A DNA stretch of 64,000 bases, from the NCBI GenBank assembly GCA_036502625.1, contig DASXYG010000070.1, forward strand, positions 89,221 to 153,220, read 5' to 3'. The stretch comes from DASXYG01 sp036502625 (GTDB lineage Bacteria; Actinomycetota; Actinomycetes; Streptosporangiales; Streptosporangiaceae). Position 1 is the first letter of the stretch. The number at the start of each line of letters is the position of its first letter. The notes under the pieces are model-generated. The model saw nothing but the letters and a program-made list of their open reading frames with translations, did not search any database and was not told the origin of the DNA. Below are positions 34,989-43,114 of the stretch, piece after piece. The translations under genes were made by a program, and so were the position numbers.

Positions 34989-35855
34989 TCAGCCGTCCTG
35001 GTACGGGTGGGAGTCGTCGCGCCGGGACTCCGGGACGCGGCGCGCGGTGCCGCCGGAGCCGTTGCCCACCGGGTTGGCGCGCGGGGCCGTACGGCCGGGC
35101 TTCTCGGGCCTGCGGGGTAACCGGGGGCGGCGGCGCGGCTCCGGCTCGGCGTGTTCGGGCTCGTCGGGGTCGGGGCGGGCGTCGTCGTCGGCGACGATCG
35201 GGAAGCCGGTCGTGTCGTAGCCGAAGCCCTCGCGGCGGTCGCGCTGGGCGGCGCGCAGCGACGCGTTGCCGAGCAGCCAGGTGAGCTGCTGGGTGCCGAC
35301 GCCCGCGAGGACCGCGACGGCGACGACCGCGGCGAGCAGCGCGGGGATGTCGACCCCGCTCTTCTGCGCGGAACCGGCGCCGGAGTCGACCGTCAGCGCG
35401 CGGTACGGGGTGGCCAGGACGTTCAGTTCGTGCGGCGAGATGGTGGCCATCGCCTCGACGACCCGCTCGGCGATCGCGGGGTCGGTGCCCTGGGCGGTGA
35501 TGCTGATGATCGAGGTGCCGGGCACGGCCGTCACGGTGACGCCGGTGCGCGCGACCTGCGCGGTGGTGAGGCCGGGGCCGGCGGTCACCACCCAGACGGG
35601 GGAGCTCTTGGCGCGTAGGACCTGGGCGAACGTCTCGACGATCTGGCCCTGGCTCAGCGTGTCGTAATAGCTGGCGGCGTCGCCGGTCTGGGAGGACTTC
35701 GCGTTCGGTAAGACGAGCAGCGTGGCCGTCGCCGTGTAGGACGGCTTGTATCTCAGCGACCAGCCGACCCCGGCGCACAGGACGAGCACCGCCGCGACGA
35801 CCCCGGCGATGATGCCGCGGCGCCACAGGCGCCGGCGGGTCGTACGGTCTGCCAT
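34989..35855 (-). CDS. Wzz-like polysaccharide chain-length/export membrane protein
   Basis: A 288-residue protein with two membrane helices (about 14-34 and 172-195) and an extracellular part between them (YTATATLLVLPNAKSSQ, later FAQVLRAKSSPVWVV and VTAVPGTSIISITAQGTDP), the layout of Wzz/BY-kinase activator proteins. The C-terminal 80 residues are cytoplasmic, Pro/Arg-rich and disordered, with no kinase domain. The ATG at 35853-35855 has a weak GGACGAG before it; longer forms run into the promoter. It is divergent from the first glycosyltransferase gene at 35961, so one intergenic region of 105 bases serves both arms of the locus. Confidence 0.82.
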   Translation of the reverse strand: MADRTTRRRLWRRGIIAGVVAAVLVLCAGVGWSLRYKPSYTATATLLVLPNAKSSQTGDAASYYDTLSQGQIVETFAQVLRAKSSPVWVVTAGPGLTTAQVARTGVTVTAVPGTSIISITAQGTDPAIAERVVEAMATISPHELNVLATPYRALTVDSGAGSAQKSGVDIPALLAAVVAVAVLAGVGTQQLTWLLGNASLRAAQRDRREGFGYDTTGFPIVADDDARPDPDEPEHAEPEPRRRPRLPRRPEKPGRTAPRANPVGNGSGGTARRVPESRRDDSHPYQDG

Positions 35856-35960
35856 GAGCTCGTCCGTTCGGCCGGGGGTGACACGTCTACGGTACACACC
35901 GGGTGACGGAGCGGGACGGCGCTCGTCCACAGGTCCGATCCGGGCCGAAGGTCCCGCAAC

Positions 35961-37145
35961 GTGACCGCCGCGCCGGGCGATAATCCGGAAGTGCGCGTCG
36001 CCCATCTCATCCACGGCCTCGAGCCAGGCGGCGCCGAGGCGCTGCTGGTCGGGCTGGCCGGCGCCGCGCCCGGGGCGGGCCTGGAGATCGCCGTGATGCC
36101 GCTGGTCCGTACGATCGACGACCGCTACGCCCGGGCGCTGCGCGACCTCGGCGTGCCCGTGCTCGGCCTCGATCTGCCCACGCGGTGGGACCCGCGCGCG
36201 TTCGGCGCGGCGGCGCGGCGGCTGCGCGGCTGGCGTCCGGACATCCTGCACACCCACCTGAAACACGCCGACCTCGTCGGGGCCGTCGCCGCGCGGCTGA
36301 CCGGCGTGCCGCAGGTCTCGACGCTGCACGTCATCGAGGACGGCCGTACGCCCGTGCTGCGGGCGAAGCGGCGGCTGGCGGCGGCCGCGCGGCTGTCCAC
36401 CGCGCGCGCCACCCTCACCGTCAGTGACGCCCAGCGCCGCTGGTACCTCGGCGCGTTCCCGTCCGCCGACCCGCGCCGCGTGATCACCGTGCGCAACGGC
36501 GTGCCCGACCCGGACGCGCGCCGCGACCCGGTGGCCGCCCGCGCCCGGGTCCGCGCCGAGCTGGGCTGTACGGACACCGACGTCCTGGTCGTCCAGATCG
36601 CGGTCGCCCGCCCCGGCAAGGGCCACGCCACGCTCCTCGACGCGATGCGTCTCCTGCGGGACGCCCCGGAGCGCGGCCGCGTCATGCTCGCGGTGGCCGG
36701 TGACGGGCCGTTACGTGCGGGGCTCGCGGCGGGCGCGGCCGACCTCGGCGACCGGGTCCGGTTCCTCGGCCACCGCGACGACGTGCCCGACCTCCTGGCC
36801 GCGGCGGACATCGTCGCCCATCCCAGCGCGTTCGAGGCCCTGCCGACCGCGCTGATCGAGGCGCTGGCCGCCGGACGTCCAGTGGTGGCCACCGAGGTGG
36901 GCGGCATCCCGGAGGTCGTCACCCCCGACACGGGCGTGTACGTCCCCGTAGCCGACCCGCCCGCCCTCGCCGCCGCCATCGGCGACCTGGCCGCCGACCC
37001 CGCACGCCGCGCCGCGCTCGGCGCCGCCGCCCGCCGCAGGTTCACCGCCCATTTCGCCGCCGCCCCCTGGGCGCGCCGCCTGTCCGATCTCTACACCCAC
37101 GTCCTCCACGGCACGGACACCCGCGTCCCATCAGGGAACCCATGA
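35961..37145 (+). CDS. GT4-family glycosyltransferase
   Basis: A 394-residue GT-B glycosyltransferase. The N-terminal VAHLIHGLEPGGAEALLVGL carries the GGAE motif typical of GT4. The C-terminal domain has IAVARPGKGHATLLDA and the nucleotide-sugar binding SAFEALPTALIEALAAG, in which the E-x7-E motif is intact. It should add one sugar to the lipid-linked repeat unit on the cytoplasmic side. The start is GTG 35961. It is the first of six genes that overlap by 4 bases each (35961-43032), evidence of a single transcript. Confidence 0.9.
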   Translation: MTAAPGDNPEVRVAHLIHGLEPGGAEALLVGLAGAAPGAGLEIAVMPLVRTIDDRYARALRDLGVPVLGLDLPTRWDPRAFGAAARRLRGWRPDILHTHLKHADLVGAVAARLTGVPQVSTLHVIEDGRTPVLRAKRRLAAAARLSTARATLTVSDAQRRWYLGAFPSADPRRVITVRNGVPDPDARRDPVAARARVRAELGCTDTDVLVVQIAVARPGKGHATLLDAMRLLRDAPERGRVMLAVAGDGPLRAGLAAGAADLGDRVRFLGHRDDVPDLLAAADIVAHPSAFEALPTALIEALAAGRPVVATEVGGIPEVVTPDTGVYVPVADPPALAAAIGDLAADPARRAALGAAARRRFTAHFAAAPWARRLSDLYTHVLHGTDTRVPSGNP

Positions 37146-38416
37146 CACCCCCCGCCCCCGAGGACGTTCCCGTGGCGCCACCACCCCGCTCAGGCCGTGC
37201 GCTGGCCGTGACGCTGGTGGAGTTCTCGCCGTCCGGTGGGCTGTTCCAGTTCGCGTTCCAGGAGGGGGAGGCGTTAGCCGCGCGTGGCCACCGGGTGGAG
37301 CTGCTCACCGGGCCCGCACCCGAGCTGGCCGCGCGGGTGCCGGGGATGACCGTGACGCCCATCCTGCCCACCTGGCATCCCGCCGACGGCGCCGGCGACG
37401 CGCCGCTGCTGCGGAAGGCGCGGCGCGGATGGCGGGCGCTGCGCTACCTCGCGGCCTGGCGGGCGGTGAACCGGCACGTGCGCCGCACGCGCCCCGACGT
37501 CGTCCAGTGGTCGAACTGGCGGTTCGCGCTCGACGGGGGCATGGTGGCGCGGCTGGCCAGGGCGGGCGCCCGGTGGCCGCGCCCGCCGGTGTTCGCGTAC
37601 GTCGCGCACTCGCCGCGGCCGTTCAACGAGCAGCGCCGCGACGGCGCCGTGTTCAAGGACGGCGGCGCGCTCGGACGCGGCCTGCGCCGCGCGTACGCCG
37701 CGATGGACGTGGTGTTCGCGCTCGGCCCGGACAGCGCGCGCGACCTGCGCGCGCACTTCCCCGGCGTCCGCCGCGTCGAGGTGGTGCCGCACGGCGACGA
37801 GGACGTCTTCCTCGACGGCGCGCCCGACCCCGGCGACGCGGGCCCGGTCGCGCTGTTCTTCGGCACGCTCCAGGCGTACAAGGGCGTCGGCGACCTGGTC
37901 GAGGCGTTCGCCGGCGTACGGCGGCGGGTCCCGGACGCCCGCCTGGTCATCGCCGGGGCGCCCTCGGCCGAGGTGGACACCGCGGCGCTGGCGCGGCGCG
38001 CGGCGGAGGCCGGCGGCGTGGAGCTGCGGCTCGGCTACGTCCCGGTCGCGGAGGTCGCGCCGCTGGTGCGCGCGGCGCGGCTGGTGGCGCTGCCGTACCG
38101 CGACGCCAACGCCAGCGGCGTCGCCCACCTGGCGCACAGCCTGTCCCGCCCGGTCGTCACCACGTCCGTGGGCGACCTCACCGCGGCGGTCGCGCACGGC
38201 GAGACCGGCCTGGTCGTCCCGCCCCGCGACCGGGAGGCCCTGGCCACCGCGATCGCGGACCTGCTCGCGGACCCCGAGCGCGCGGCCCGCCTCGGCGCGC
38301 GCGGCCGGGAGGCCCTCGCCGCTCGCGCCTCCTGGCCCGCCATCGCGTCCCGCATGGAGGCGGTCTTCGCGGACTGCCGTGCGCCCGGGGCGCCCGGGGA
38401 TCGGGCGGCGCGATGA
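37142..38416 (+). CDS. Glycosyltransferase (GT4-like)
   Basis: A 424-residue glycosyltransferase. EFSPSGGLFQFAFQEGEALAARGH (about 28-51; the first part matches GT-B enzymes with a GG loop) opens the N-terminal Rossmann domain. FFGTLQAYKGVGDLVEAF and PYRDANASGVAHLAHSLSRP lie in the C-terminal one. In the second stretch the usual E-x7-E is not clear, since the first Glu is replaced by Asp-Ala-Asn, so the donor site may differ from classic GT4. The ATG at 37142 overlaps the previous stop. It acts in repeat-unit assembly by context. Confidence 0.85.
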   Translation: MTPPAPEDVPVAPPPRSGRALAVTLVEFSPSGGLFQFAFQEGEALAARGHRVELLTGPAPELAARVPGMTVTPILPTWHPADGAGDAPLLRKARRGWRALRYLAAWRAVNRHVRRTRPDVVQWSNWRFALDGGMVARLARAGARWPRPPVFAYVAHSPRPFNEQRRDGAVFKDGGALGRGLRRAYAAMDVVFALGPDSARDLRAHFPGVRRVEVVPHGDEDVFLDGAPDPGDAGPVALFFGTLQAYKGVGDLVEAFAGVRRRVPDARLVIAGAPSAEVDTAALARRAAEAGGVELRLGYVPVAEVAPLVRAARLVALPYRDANASGVAHLAHSLSRPVVTTSVGDLTAAVAHGETGLVVPPRDREALATAIADLLADPERAARLGARGREALAARASWPAIASRMEAVFADCRAPGAPGDRAAR

Positions 38417-39612
38417 TCCGGGTGCTGCTGGTGATCGATGGGCTGCGGTTCGGGGGCGCGGAGAACGTGCTGGTCACGCTGGCCTCGTACGCCAAGGCGG
38501 CGGGGATCGAGCCGCGGGTGGCCGTGCTGGCGCCGGCCTCCGGGGGGCGCGACCGGTGGCTGCCGGCGTTGCGGCGCGCGGGGCTCGATCCGCGGTTCCT
38601 CGGCATCGAGCGGCTCGCGCAGCCGGACGGGGTGTCCCGCGTGGCGGCGGCGATCCGGGCGTCACGCTGCGACATCGTGCACGCGCACCTGGAGGACGCC
38701 AGCACGCTGGTGCCCGTGGCCGCCGCGCTGGCCCGCCGCCCGGCGGTCTGCACCCTGCACCACGTGCCCGAGCCCGCGCTCGACCGCCGCACCGCCGTAC
38801 GCGAGCGGCTCGCCGTACGGCTGGCGTCCCGCACCCGGGGGCTGATCTTCGTCTCGGCGGCGTCCCGCCGCGGCTTCGCCGACCGCTACGGCGACGACCC
38901 CCGCACCTGGACCGTCATCCCCAACGGCGTCGACCTGCGCCGCTTCACCCCCGCGCCCCCGTACGGCGCCCCCGCCGTACGCGCCGGGCTCGGCCTGCCG
39001 CCCGGCGCGCCGGTGGCCACGGTCATCGGCCACATGCGGCACGGCAAGGGCCACGACACCGCGCTCGACGCGTGGCCCGCCGTGCTGGCCGCGCACCCGG
39101 ACGCCCGGCTGCTGCTGGTCGGCGACGGCCCCGGCATGCCCGCGCTGCGGCGCCGCGCGGCCGACCTCGGCGTGGCCGGGCGCGTGGTGTTCGCGGGCGC
39201 GCGCGACGACATGCCGGACGTCCTGCGCGCCTCCGACCTGGTCCTGCTGCCCAGCCGCATCGAGGCGCTGCCCACCGTGCTGGTCGAGGCCGCGGCCTGC
39301 GGCGTCCCCGCGGTGGCCACCCGGGTGGGCGGGGTGCCCGAGGTCGTGGCGGACGGCGAGACCGGCTGGCTGTTCGCCCCGCCGCCCGGCCCGGACGCCA
39401 CCGCCCGCGCCGTACGCGCCGCCCTGGACCTCCGCCGTACGGACCCCGCCCGGTTCGCCGCCGTCGGCCGCGCGGCGCGCGCCCGCGCCCGCACCCGCTT
39501 CGACGCCGGCGTGTGGGCCGACCGCCTGGCCACCGCGTACCGGGCCGCCGTCGCCGGCCACCGCCTCGGCCGCCACCCGTTCCGTACGGACCCGGGGGAG
39601 GCGCCGCCGTGA
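38413..39612 (+). CDS. GT4-family glycosyltransferase
   Basis: A 399-residue GT-B enzyme. LLVIDGLRFGGAENVLVTLA (about 5-24) carries the GGAE motif. IPNGVDLRRFTPA and IGHMRHGKGHDTALDAWP mark the domain junction and donor domain. SRIEALPTVLVEAAACG holds an intact E-x7-E. The ATG at 38413 overlaps the previous stop (ATGA). It is similar in layout to the product of 35961-37145 and is the third transferase of the operon. Confidence 0.9.
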   Translation: MIRVLLVIDGLRFGGAENVLVTLASYAKAAGIEPRVAVLAPASGGRDRWLPALRRAGLDPRFLGIERLAQPDGVSRVAAAIRASRCDIVHAHLEDASTLVPVAAALARRPAVCTLHHVPEPALDRRTAVRERLAVRLASRTRGLIFVSAASRRGFADRYGDDPRTWTVIPNGVDLRRFTPAPPYGAPAVRAGLGLPPGAPVATVIGHMRHGKGHDTALDAWPAVLAAHPDARLLLVGDGPGMPALRRRAADLGVAGRVVFAGARDDMPDVLRASDLVLLPSRIEALPTVLVEAAACGVPAVATRVGGVPEVVADGETGWLFAPPPGPDATARAVRAALDLRRTDPARFAAVGRAARARARTRFDAGVWADRLATAYRAAVAGHRLGRHPFRTDPGEAPP

Positions 39613-41072
39613 GCGGCGTCGACGCACGCGACCTGTCGCGCCGCGCGGTCGGCGGGTTCCTGTGGTCGGCCGCGTCGTTCGGCGCGAGCAAGCTGGTCGT
39701 GTTCGCGATGACCGTGCTGCTCGCCCGGCTGCTCGCGCCGCGCGACTTCGGGCTGGTCGCGGCGGGGCTGTCGGTGGCCGCGTTCCTGGAGATCGCGCTG
39801 GACTTCGGCGTCGGCTCGGCGCTGATCTACGAGCAGGAGCGCGGCATCACCGAGCGCGTGCGCATCGCGTTCACGCTGAGCCTGCTCATCGCCGTCGCCA
39901 TGACCGGCGTCGGTGTGGCGATCTCCCCGCTGGTCGCCGGCTACTTCCGGGTGCCGCAGGCGACCGCGATGTTCCAGGTGCTGTTCTGCTACCTGCTGTT
40001 CCGCGGCGTGGGCCTCGTCCAGGACGCCGTGCTCCAGCGCGACCTGCGCTACCGCGAGCGCACGGTCGTGGACGTGCTGCGCGCGCTGGCCCGCGGCGCC
40101 GCGTCGGTGGCGCTGGCGTTCGGCGGGCAGGGCGCGTGGGCGATCGTCGTGGGCACGGTGGTCGGCGAGGCGGTGGCCGCCGCGGCGTACTGCTGGCTCG
40201 TACGGGTCATGCCGACCTGGCGGCTGCGCGCCGGGGTCGTGCGCGCGCTGCTGAAGTTCGGCCTGCCGCTGCTCACGCTGAACATCGTGAACACGGCGAG
40301 CACCGAGGGCGACAAGATGATCGTCGGCGGGCGGCTCGACTCCACCGCGCTCGGGCAGTACACGATCGCGCAGAAGCTGCCCGAGATGCTGATCCTCAAC
40401 GTCTACTGGGTGTTCCAGAAGATCGCGTACGGCATCTACGCGCGCGCCCGCACCGGCGGGCCCGCGATGTTCCGCGCGGCGATGCTGAAGGCGCTGCGGC
40501 TGGTCACGTTCTTCGGCTTCCCGATGGGCGCGGGCCTGGCGATCGTGTCGCCGGCCGTGGTGCCGCTGCTGTTCTCGCCGCGCTGGGCGCCCGCCGTGCC
40601 GACCATGGTGATCATCTCGGTCACCGCGGGGCTGTCCGCGATCGGCTACGCGTCCGGCGACATCTTCCCCGCCATCGGCCGCCCGGCCGCGCTGCTGCGC
40701 GCCACCGCCGCGACCGTCGTCGGCGAGCTGGTCGTGATGTGGATCGTGGCGCCGTACGGCATCGAGGCGATCGCGCTCGTGCACCTGGCGTTCATGGTCT
40801 TCTGGGGGCCGGTGCGGCTGCACGTCGCGAACCGGCTGGTCGGCACGGGTTGGCGCGAGTGCCTGGTGGCCATGCGGCCGGGCGCGCTCGGCGCCGCCGG
40901 GGTCACCGCGCTCGGCCTGCCCGCCGCGCTGCTCACCGGGACCGGCTGGGCCGGGCTGGCCGCGACGGTGGCCGCCGGGTCCATCGGGGGAGCGGGTGTC
41001 GTGCTGCTGTTCGACCGGGCCGCGGTCGCCGAGGTGATCGCGCTCGTCCGCACCCGGGGAGACGGGGAATGA
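39609..41072 (+). CDS. Lipid-linked oligosaccharide flippase (Wzx/MATE-like)
   Basis: A 487-residue integral membrane protein with about 12-14 helices. The N-terminal SRRAVGGFLWSAASFGASKL and VLLARLLAPRDFGLVAAGL are typical of Wzx/MurJ-type polysaccharide transporters, as is TASTEGDKMIVGGRLDSTALGQYTIAQKLPEM in the centre. It should move undecaprenyl-linked repeat units across the membrane for the polymerase encoded at 32868-34985. The GTG at 39609 overlaps the upstream stop (GTGA). Confidence 0.9.
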   Translation: MSGVDARDLSRRAVGGFLWSAASFGASKLVVFAMTVLLARLLAPRDFGLVAAGLSVAAFLEIALDFGVGSALIYEQERGITERVRIAFTLSLLIAVAMTGVGVAISPLVAGYFRVPQATAMFQVLFCYLLFRGVGLVQDAVLQRDLRYRERTVVDVLRALARGAASVALAFGGQGAWAIVVGTVVGEAVAAAAYCWLVRVMPTWRLRAGVVRALLKFGLPLLTLNIVNTASTEGDKMIVGGRLDSTALGQYTIAQKLPEMLILNVYWVFQKIAYGIYARARTGGPAMFRAAMLKALRLVTFFGFPMGAGLAIVSPAVVPLLFSPRWAPAVPTMVIISVTAGLSAIGYASGDIFPAIGRPAALLRATAATVVGELVVMWIVAPYGIEAIALVHLAFMVFWGPVRLHVANRLVGTGWRECLVAMRPGALGAAGVTALGLPAALLTGTGWAGLAATVAAGSIGGAGVVLLFDRAAVAEVIALVRTRGDGE

Positions 41073-42007
41073 GCGGCAGGCTGCTCGTGCTCGGCTGGCA
41101 CAACATCGCGCCGACCTGGGGGTTCCCGGACTCCGGCGACGCGTACGGCGAGGCGTTCGCCCGGCAGCTCGCCACGCTGCGCCGCCACGCCACGGTGGTG
41201 CCGCTGCGCCCCGCGCTGGACGCCGTACGCGCCGGGCGCCGGCTGCCGCCCCGCGCGGTGGCGCTGACCTTCGACGACGGCTACCGCGACCACCTCGACC
41301 TCGCGGTTCCGATCCTCCGCGGCTTCCGCATGCCGGCGACGTTCTTCCTCGTCACCGGGTTCTGCGCGCAGCGGTCGCGGATCTGGTGGGAGGAGCTCGG
41401 CTGGGCGTTCGGCGCCGCCACGGCCACCACGCTGACCTGGGACGGCGTGACGTACGACCTGGCCGCGCCCGGCGTGCGCGACCGTACGCGCGCGGCGGTC
41501 GCCGAGGCGCTGAAGGCGCTGACCGCGGCCGACCGGCTCGCCGCGGTCGAGGAGCTGGCCGCGCGCCTCGCGCCGCGCGGCACGCGCCCCGGCCCCGAGG
41601 TGTTCGCCGACTGGGACGCCGCGCGTGCGCTGCGCGACGCCGGCCACGCGATCGGCTCGCACACCGCGACCCATCCCGTCCTGGCCCGCGAGACCGCCCC
41701 CGACCAGGCCAGGGAGCTGGCCGGGTCGCGGGAGGAGCTGGAGCGCGAGCTGTCCGTCGCCGCCGATGTGCTCGCCTACCCGAACGGCCGCGCCGCCGAC
41801 TACGACGTCGACACGCTGGAGTCCGCCGTGCGCGCGGGCTACCGCTTCGCCCTGACGACCGAGACCGGGCTGGTCACGCCGCGGGGGTCCGACCTGGAGG
41901 TCCGCCGCTTCGTCCTCGAGCCCCGCACCCGCGCCCGCGACATCATGAGGGAGCTGAGATGGCTCGCCGCCGACACCGTACGGGCCGCGCTGCGCGCCCG
42001 GTCATGA
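41069..42007 (+). CDS. Polysaccharide deacetylase (NodB domain)
   Basis: A 312-residue NodB-fold protein. LTFDDGYRDHLDLAVPIL (about 68-85) is motif 1, SHTATHPVLA supplies the metal-binding His pair, and AYPNGRAADYD is motif 3. The insert between motifs 1 and 2 is long. No signal peptide is seen. It is the second deacetylase of the locus (the other is at 26933-27631); the two share only the NodB core. The ATG overlaps the flippase stop. It probably removes N- or O-acetyl groups from the repeat unit (inference). Confidence 0.85.
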   Translation: MSGRLLVLGWHNIAPTWGFPDSGDAYGEAFARQLATLRRHATVVPLRPALDAVRAGRRLPPRAVALTFDDGYRDHLDLAVPILRGFRMPATFFLVTGFCAQRSRIWWEELGWAFGAATATTLTWDGVTYDLAAPGVRDRTRAAVAEALKALTAADRLAAVEELAARLAPRGTRPGPEVFADWDAARALRDAGHAIGSHTATHPVLARETAPDQARELAGSREELERELSVAADVLAYPNGRAADYDVDTLESAVRAGYRFALTTETGLVTPRGSDLEVRRFVLEPRTRARDIMRELRWLAADTVRAALRARS

Positions 42008-43032
42008 CCCGGCGGGCCCGCACCTGGAGCGCGCTCGCCGCCGCCATCGCCGTCACCGCCTGCTCTCCGACCGGGCCCGGCACCCGGCCCATGGCCGACC
42101 GCGACACGCCCACCGCGCGGACGCCCACCGCGCCGCCGACCCGGCTCCCCAGGGCGGGCGCGACCGTACGCCCCGGCGGCCCGGCGCTCACCGCGACCGG
42201 CGGCCGTCCGTTCGCCGCCCGCAGCGCCTGGAACACCCCGATCCCCGCGCATCCGAAACTCGCCGCCGGGAGCGCCGCCGAGGCCGCCCACCTGGCCGCC
42301 GGGGTGCACGCCGACCTGTACGAGTTCGGCACGCCCGTCTTCCAGGTGCCCGGCGGCTCGGGCACCCGGCAGGACGTCGGCTGCCTGGAGGACTGGGGCC
42401 CGTGCCTGCTGAAGGATGTGCCCATGCCGGACGGCGCGCGGCCGTCGCCGGGCTCGGACGGGTCCATGATCGTCGTGGACGCCGCGCGGCGGAAGGTCTT
42501 CGACTTCTGGCGGATGCGGCGTACGGGCGGCGGCTGGGCCGCGTCGTGGGGCACCGCGAACCCGCTGTACGGCAAGGGCGACGAGCACGGCGGCGCGGTC
42601 GGCGCGGGCTTCTCCGGCCTGGCCGGGCTGGTGCGCGCGTTCGAGATCCGGCAGGGCCGCATCGACCACGCCCTGCACTTCTCCACCGACAACGCCTGCG
42701 CCGGCCGGTTCGCGTACCCCGCCACCAAGACCGACGGCGCCTCCAGCGCCGCCGACTGCGTCCCCGAGGGCGCCCGCGTGCAGCTCGACCCATCCGTGGA
42801 CGTGGCCGCCATCCCCGGCATCACGCCCGGTGAGAGGACCGTCGCGCGGGCCATGCAGGTGTACGGCGCGTACAACCGCGACAACGGCGGCGCGCCGATG
42901 GCGTTCGGCTTCGAGAACCCGGCCGGCCGCGCCGACCCGTACCCCGCCGCGGGCCTCACGCCCGACTACTACGCCTTCCCGCACATCCCCTGGAAGCGGC
43001 TGCGCGTCCTCGCCTCCTGGAACGGAGAGTGA
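42004..43032 (+). CDS. Secreted lipoprotein of unknown function in the exopolysaccharide operon
   Basis: A 342-residue protein with a lipoprotein signal: a basic start, hydrophobic SALAAAIAVTAC with the lipobox ending in Cys20, then a Pro/Thr linker to about residue 55. The mature domain begins with FAARSAWNTPIPAHPKL and contains many Trp, Gly and Asp residues (DGSMIVVDAARRKVFDFWRM, YGKGDEHGGAVGAG), suggesting a beta-rich fold. I do not recognise the family. As the last gene of the coupled operon, anchored outside the cell, it could bind or cut the polymer; this is inference. The ATG overlaps the deacetylase stop. Confidence 0.8.
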   Translation: MTRRARTWSALAAAIAVTACSPTGPGTRPMADRDTPTARTPTAPPTRLPRAGATVRPGGPALTATGGRPFAARSAWNTPIPAHPKLAAGSAAEAAHLAAGVHADLYEFGTPVFQVPGGSGTRQDVGCLEDWGPCLLKDVPMPDGARPSPGSDGSMIVVDAARRKVFDFWRMRRTGGGWAASWGTANPLYGKGDEHGGAVGAGFSGLAGLVRAFEIRQGRIDHALHFSTDNACAGRFAYPATKTDGASSAADCVPEGARVQLDPSVDVAAIPGITPGERTVARAMQVYGAYNRDNGGAPMAFGFENPAGRADPYPAAGLTPDYYAFPHIPWKRLRVLASWNGE

Positions 43033-43114
43033 CGGGTTTTCGGTCATGTCGCGATCGTGTATCGGTCGACGCGATCGGCACGCGATGCCGTGAACGTCCC
43101 GATACATTCCGTCA

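Noticed and set aside
32875..35826. 983-codon open frame in another phase across the polymerase and Wzz genes
   Set aside because: Its translation is Arg/Pro-rich without domains, as expected of a shifted frame in a high-GC gene.
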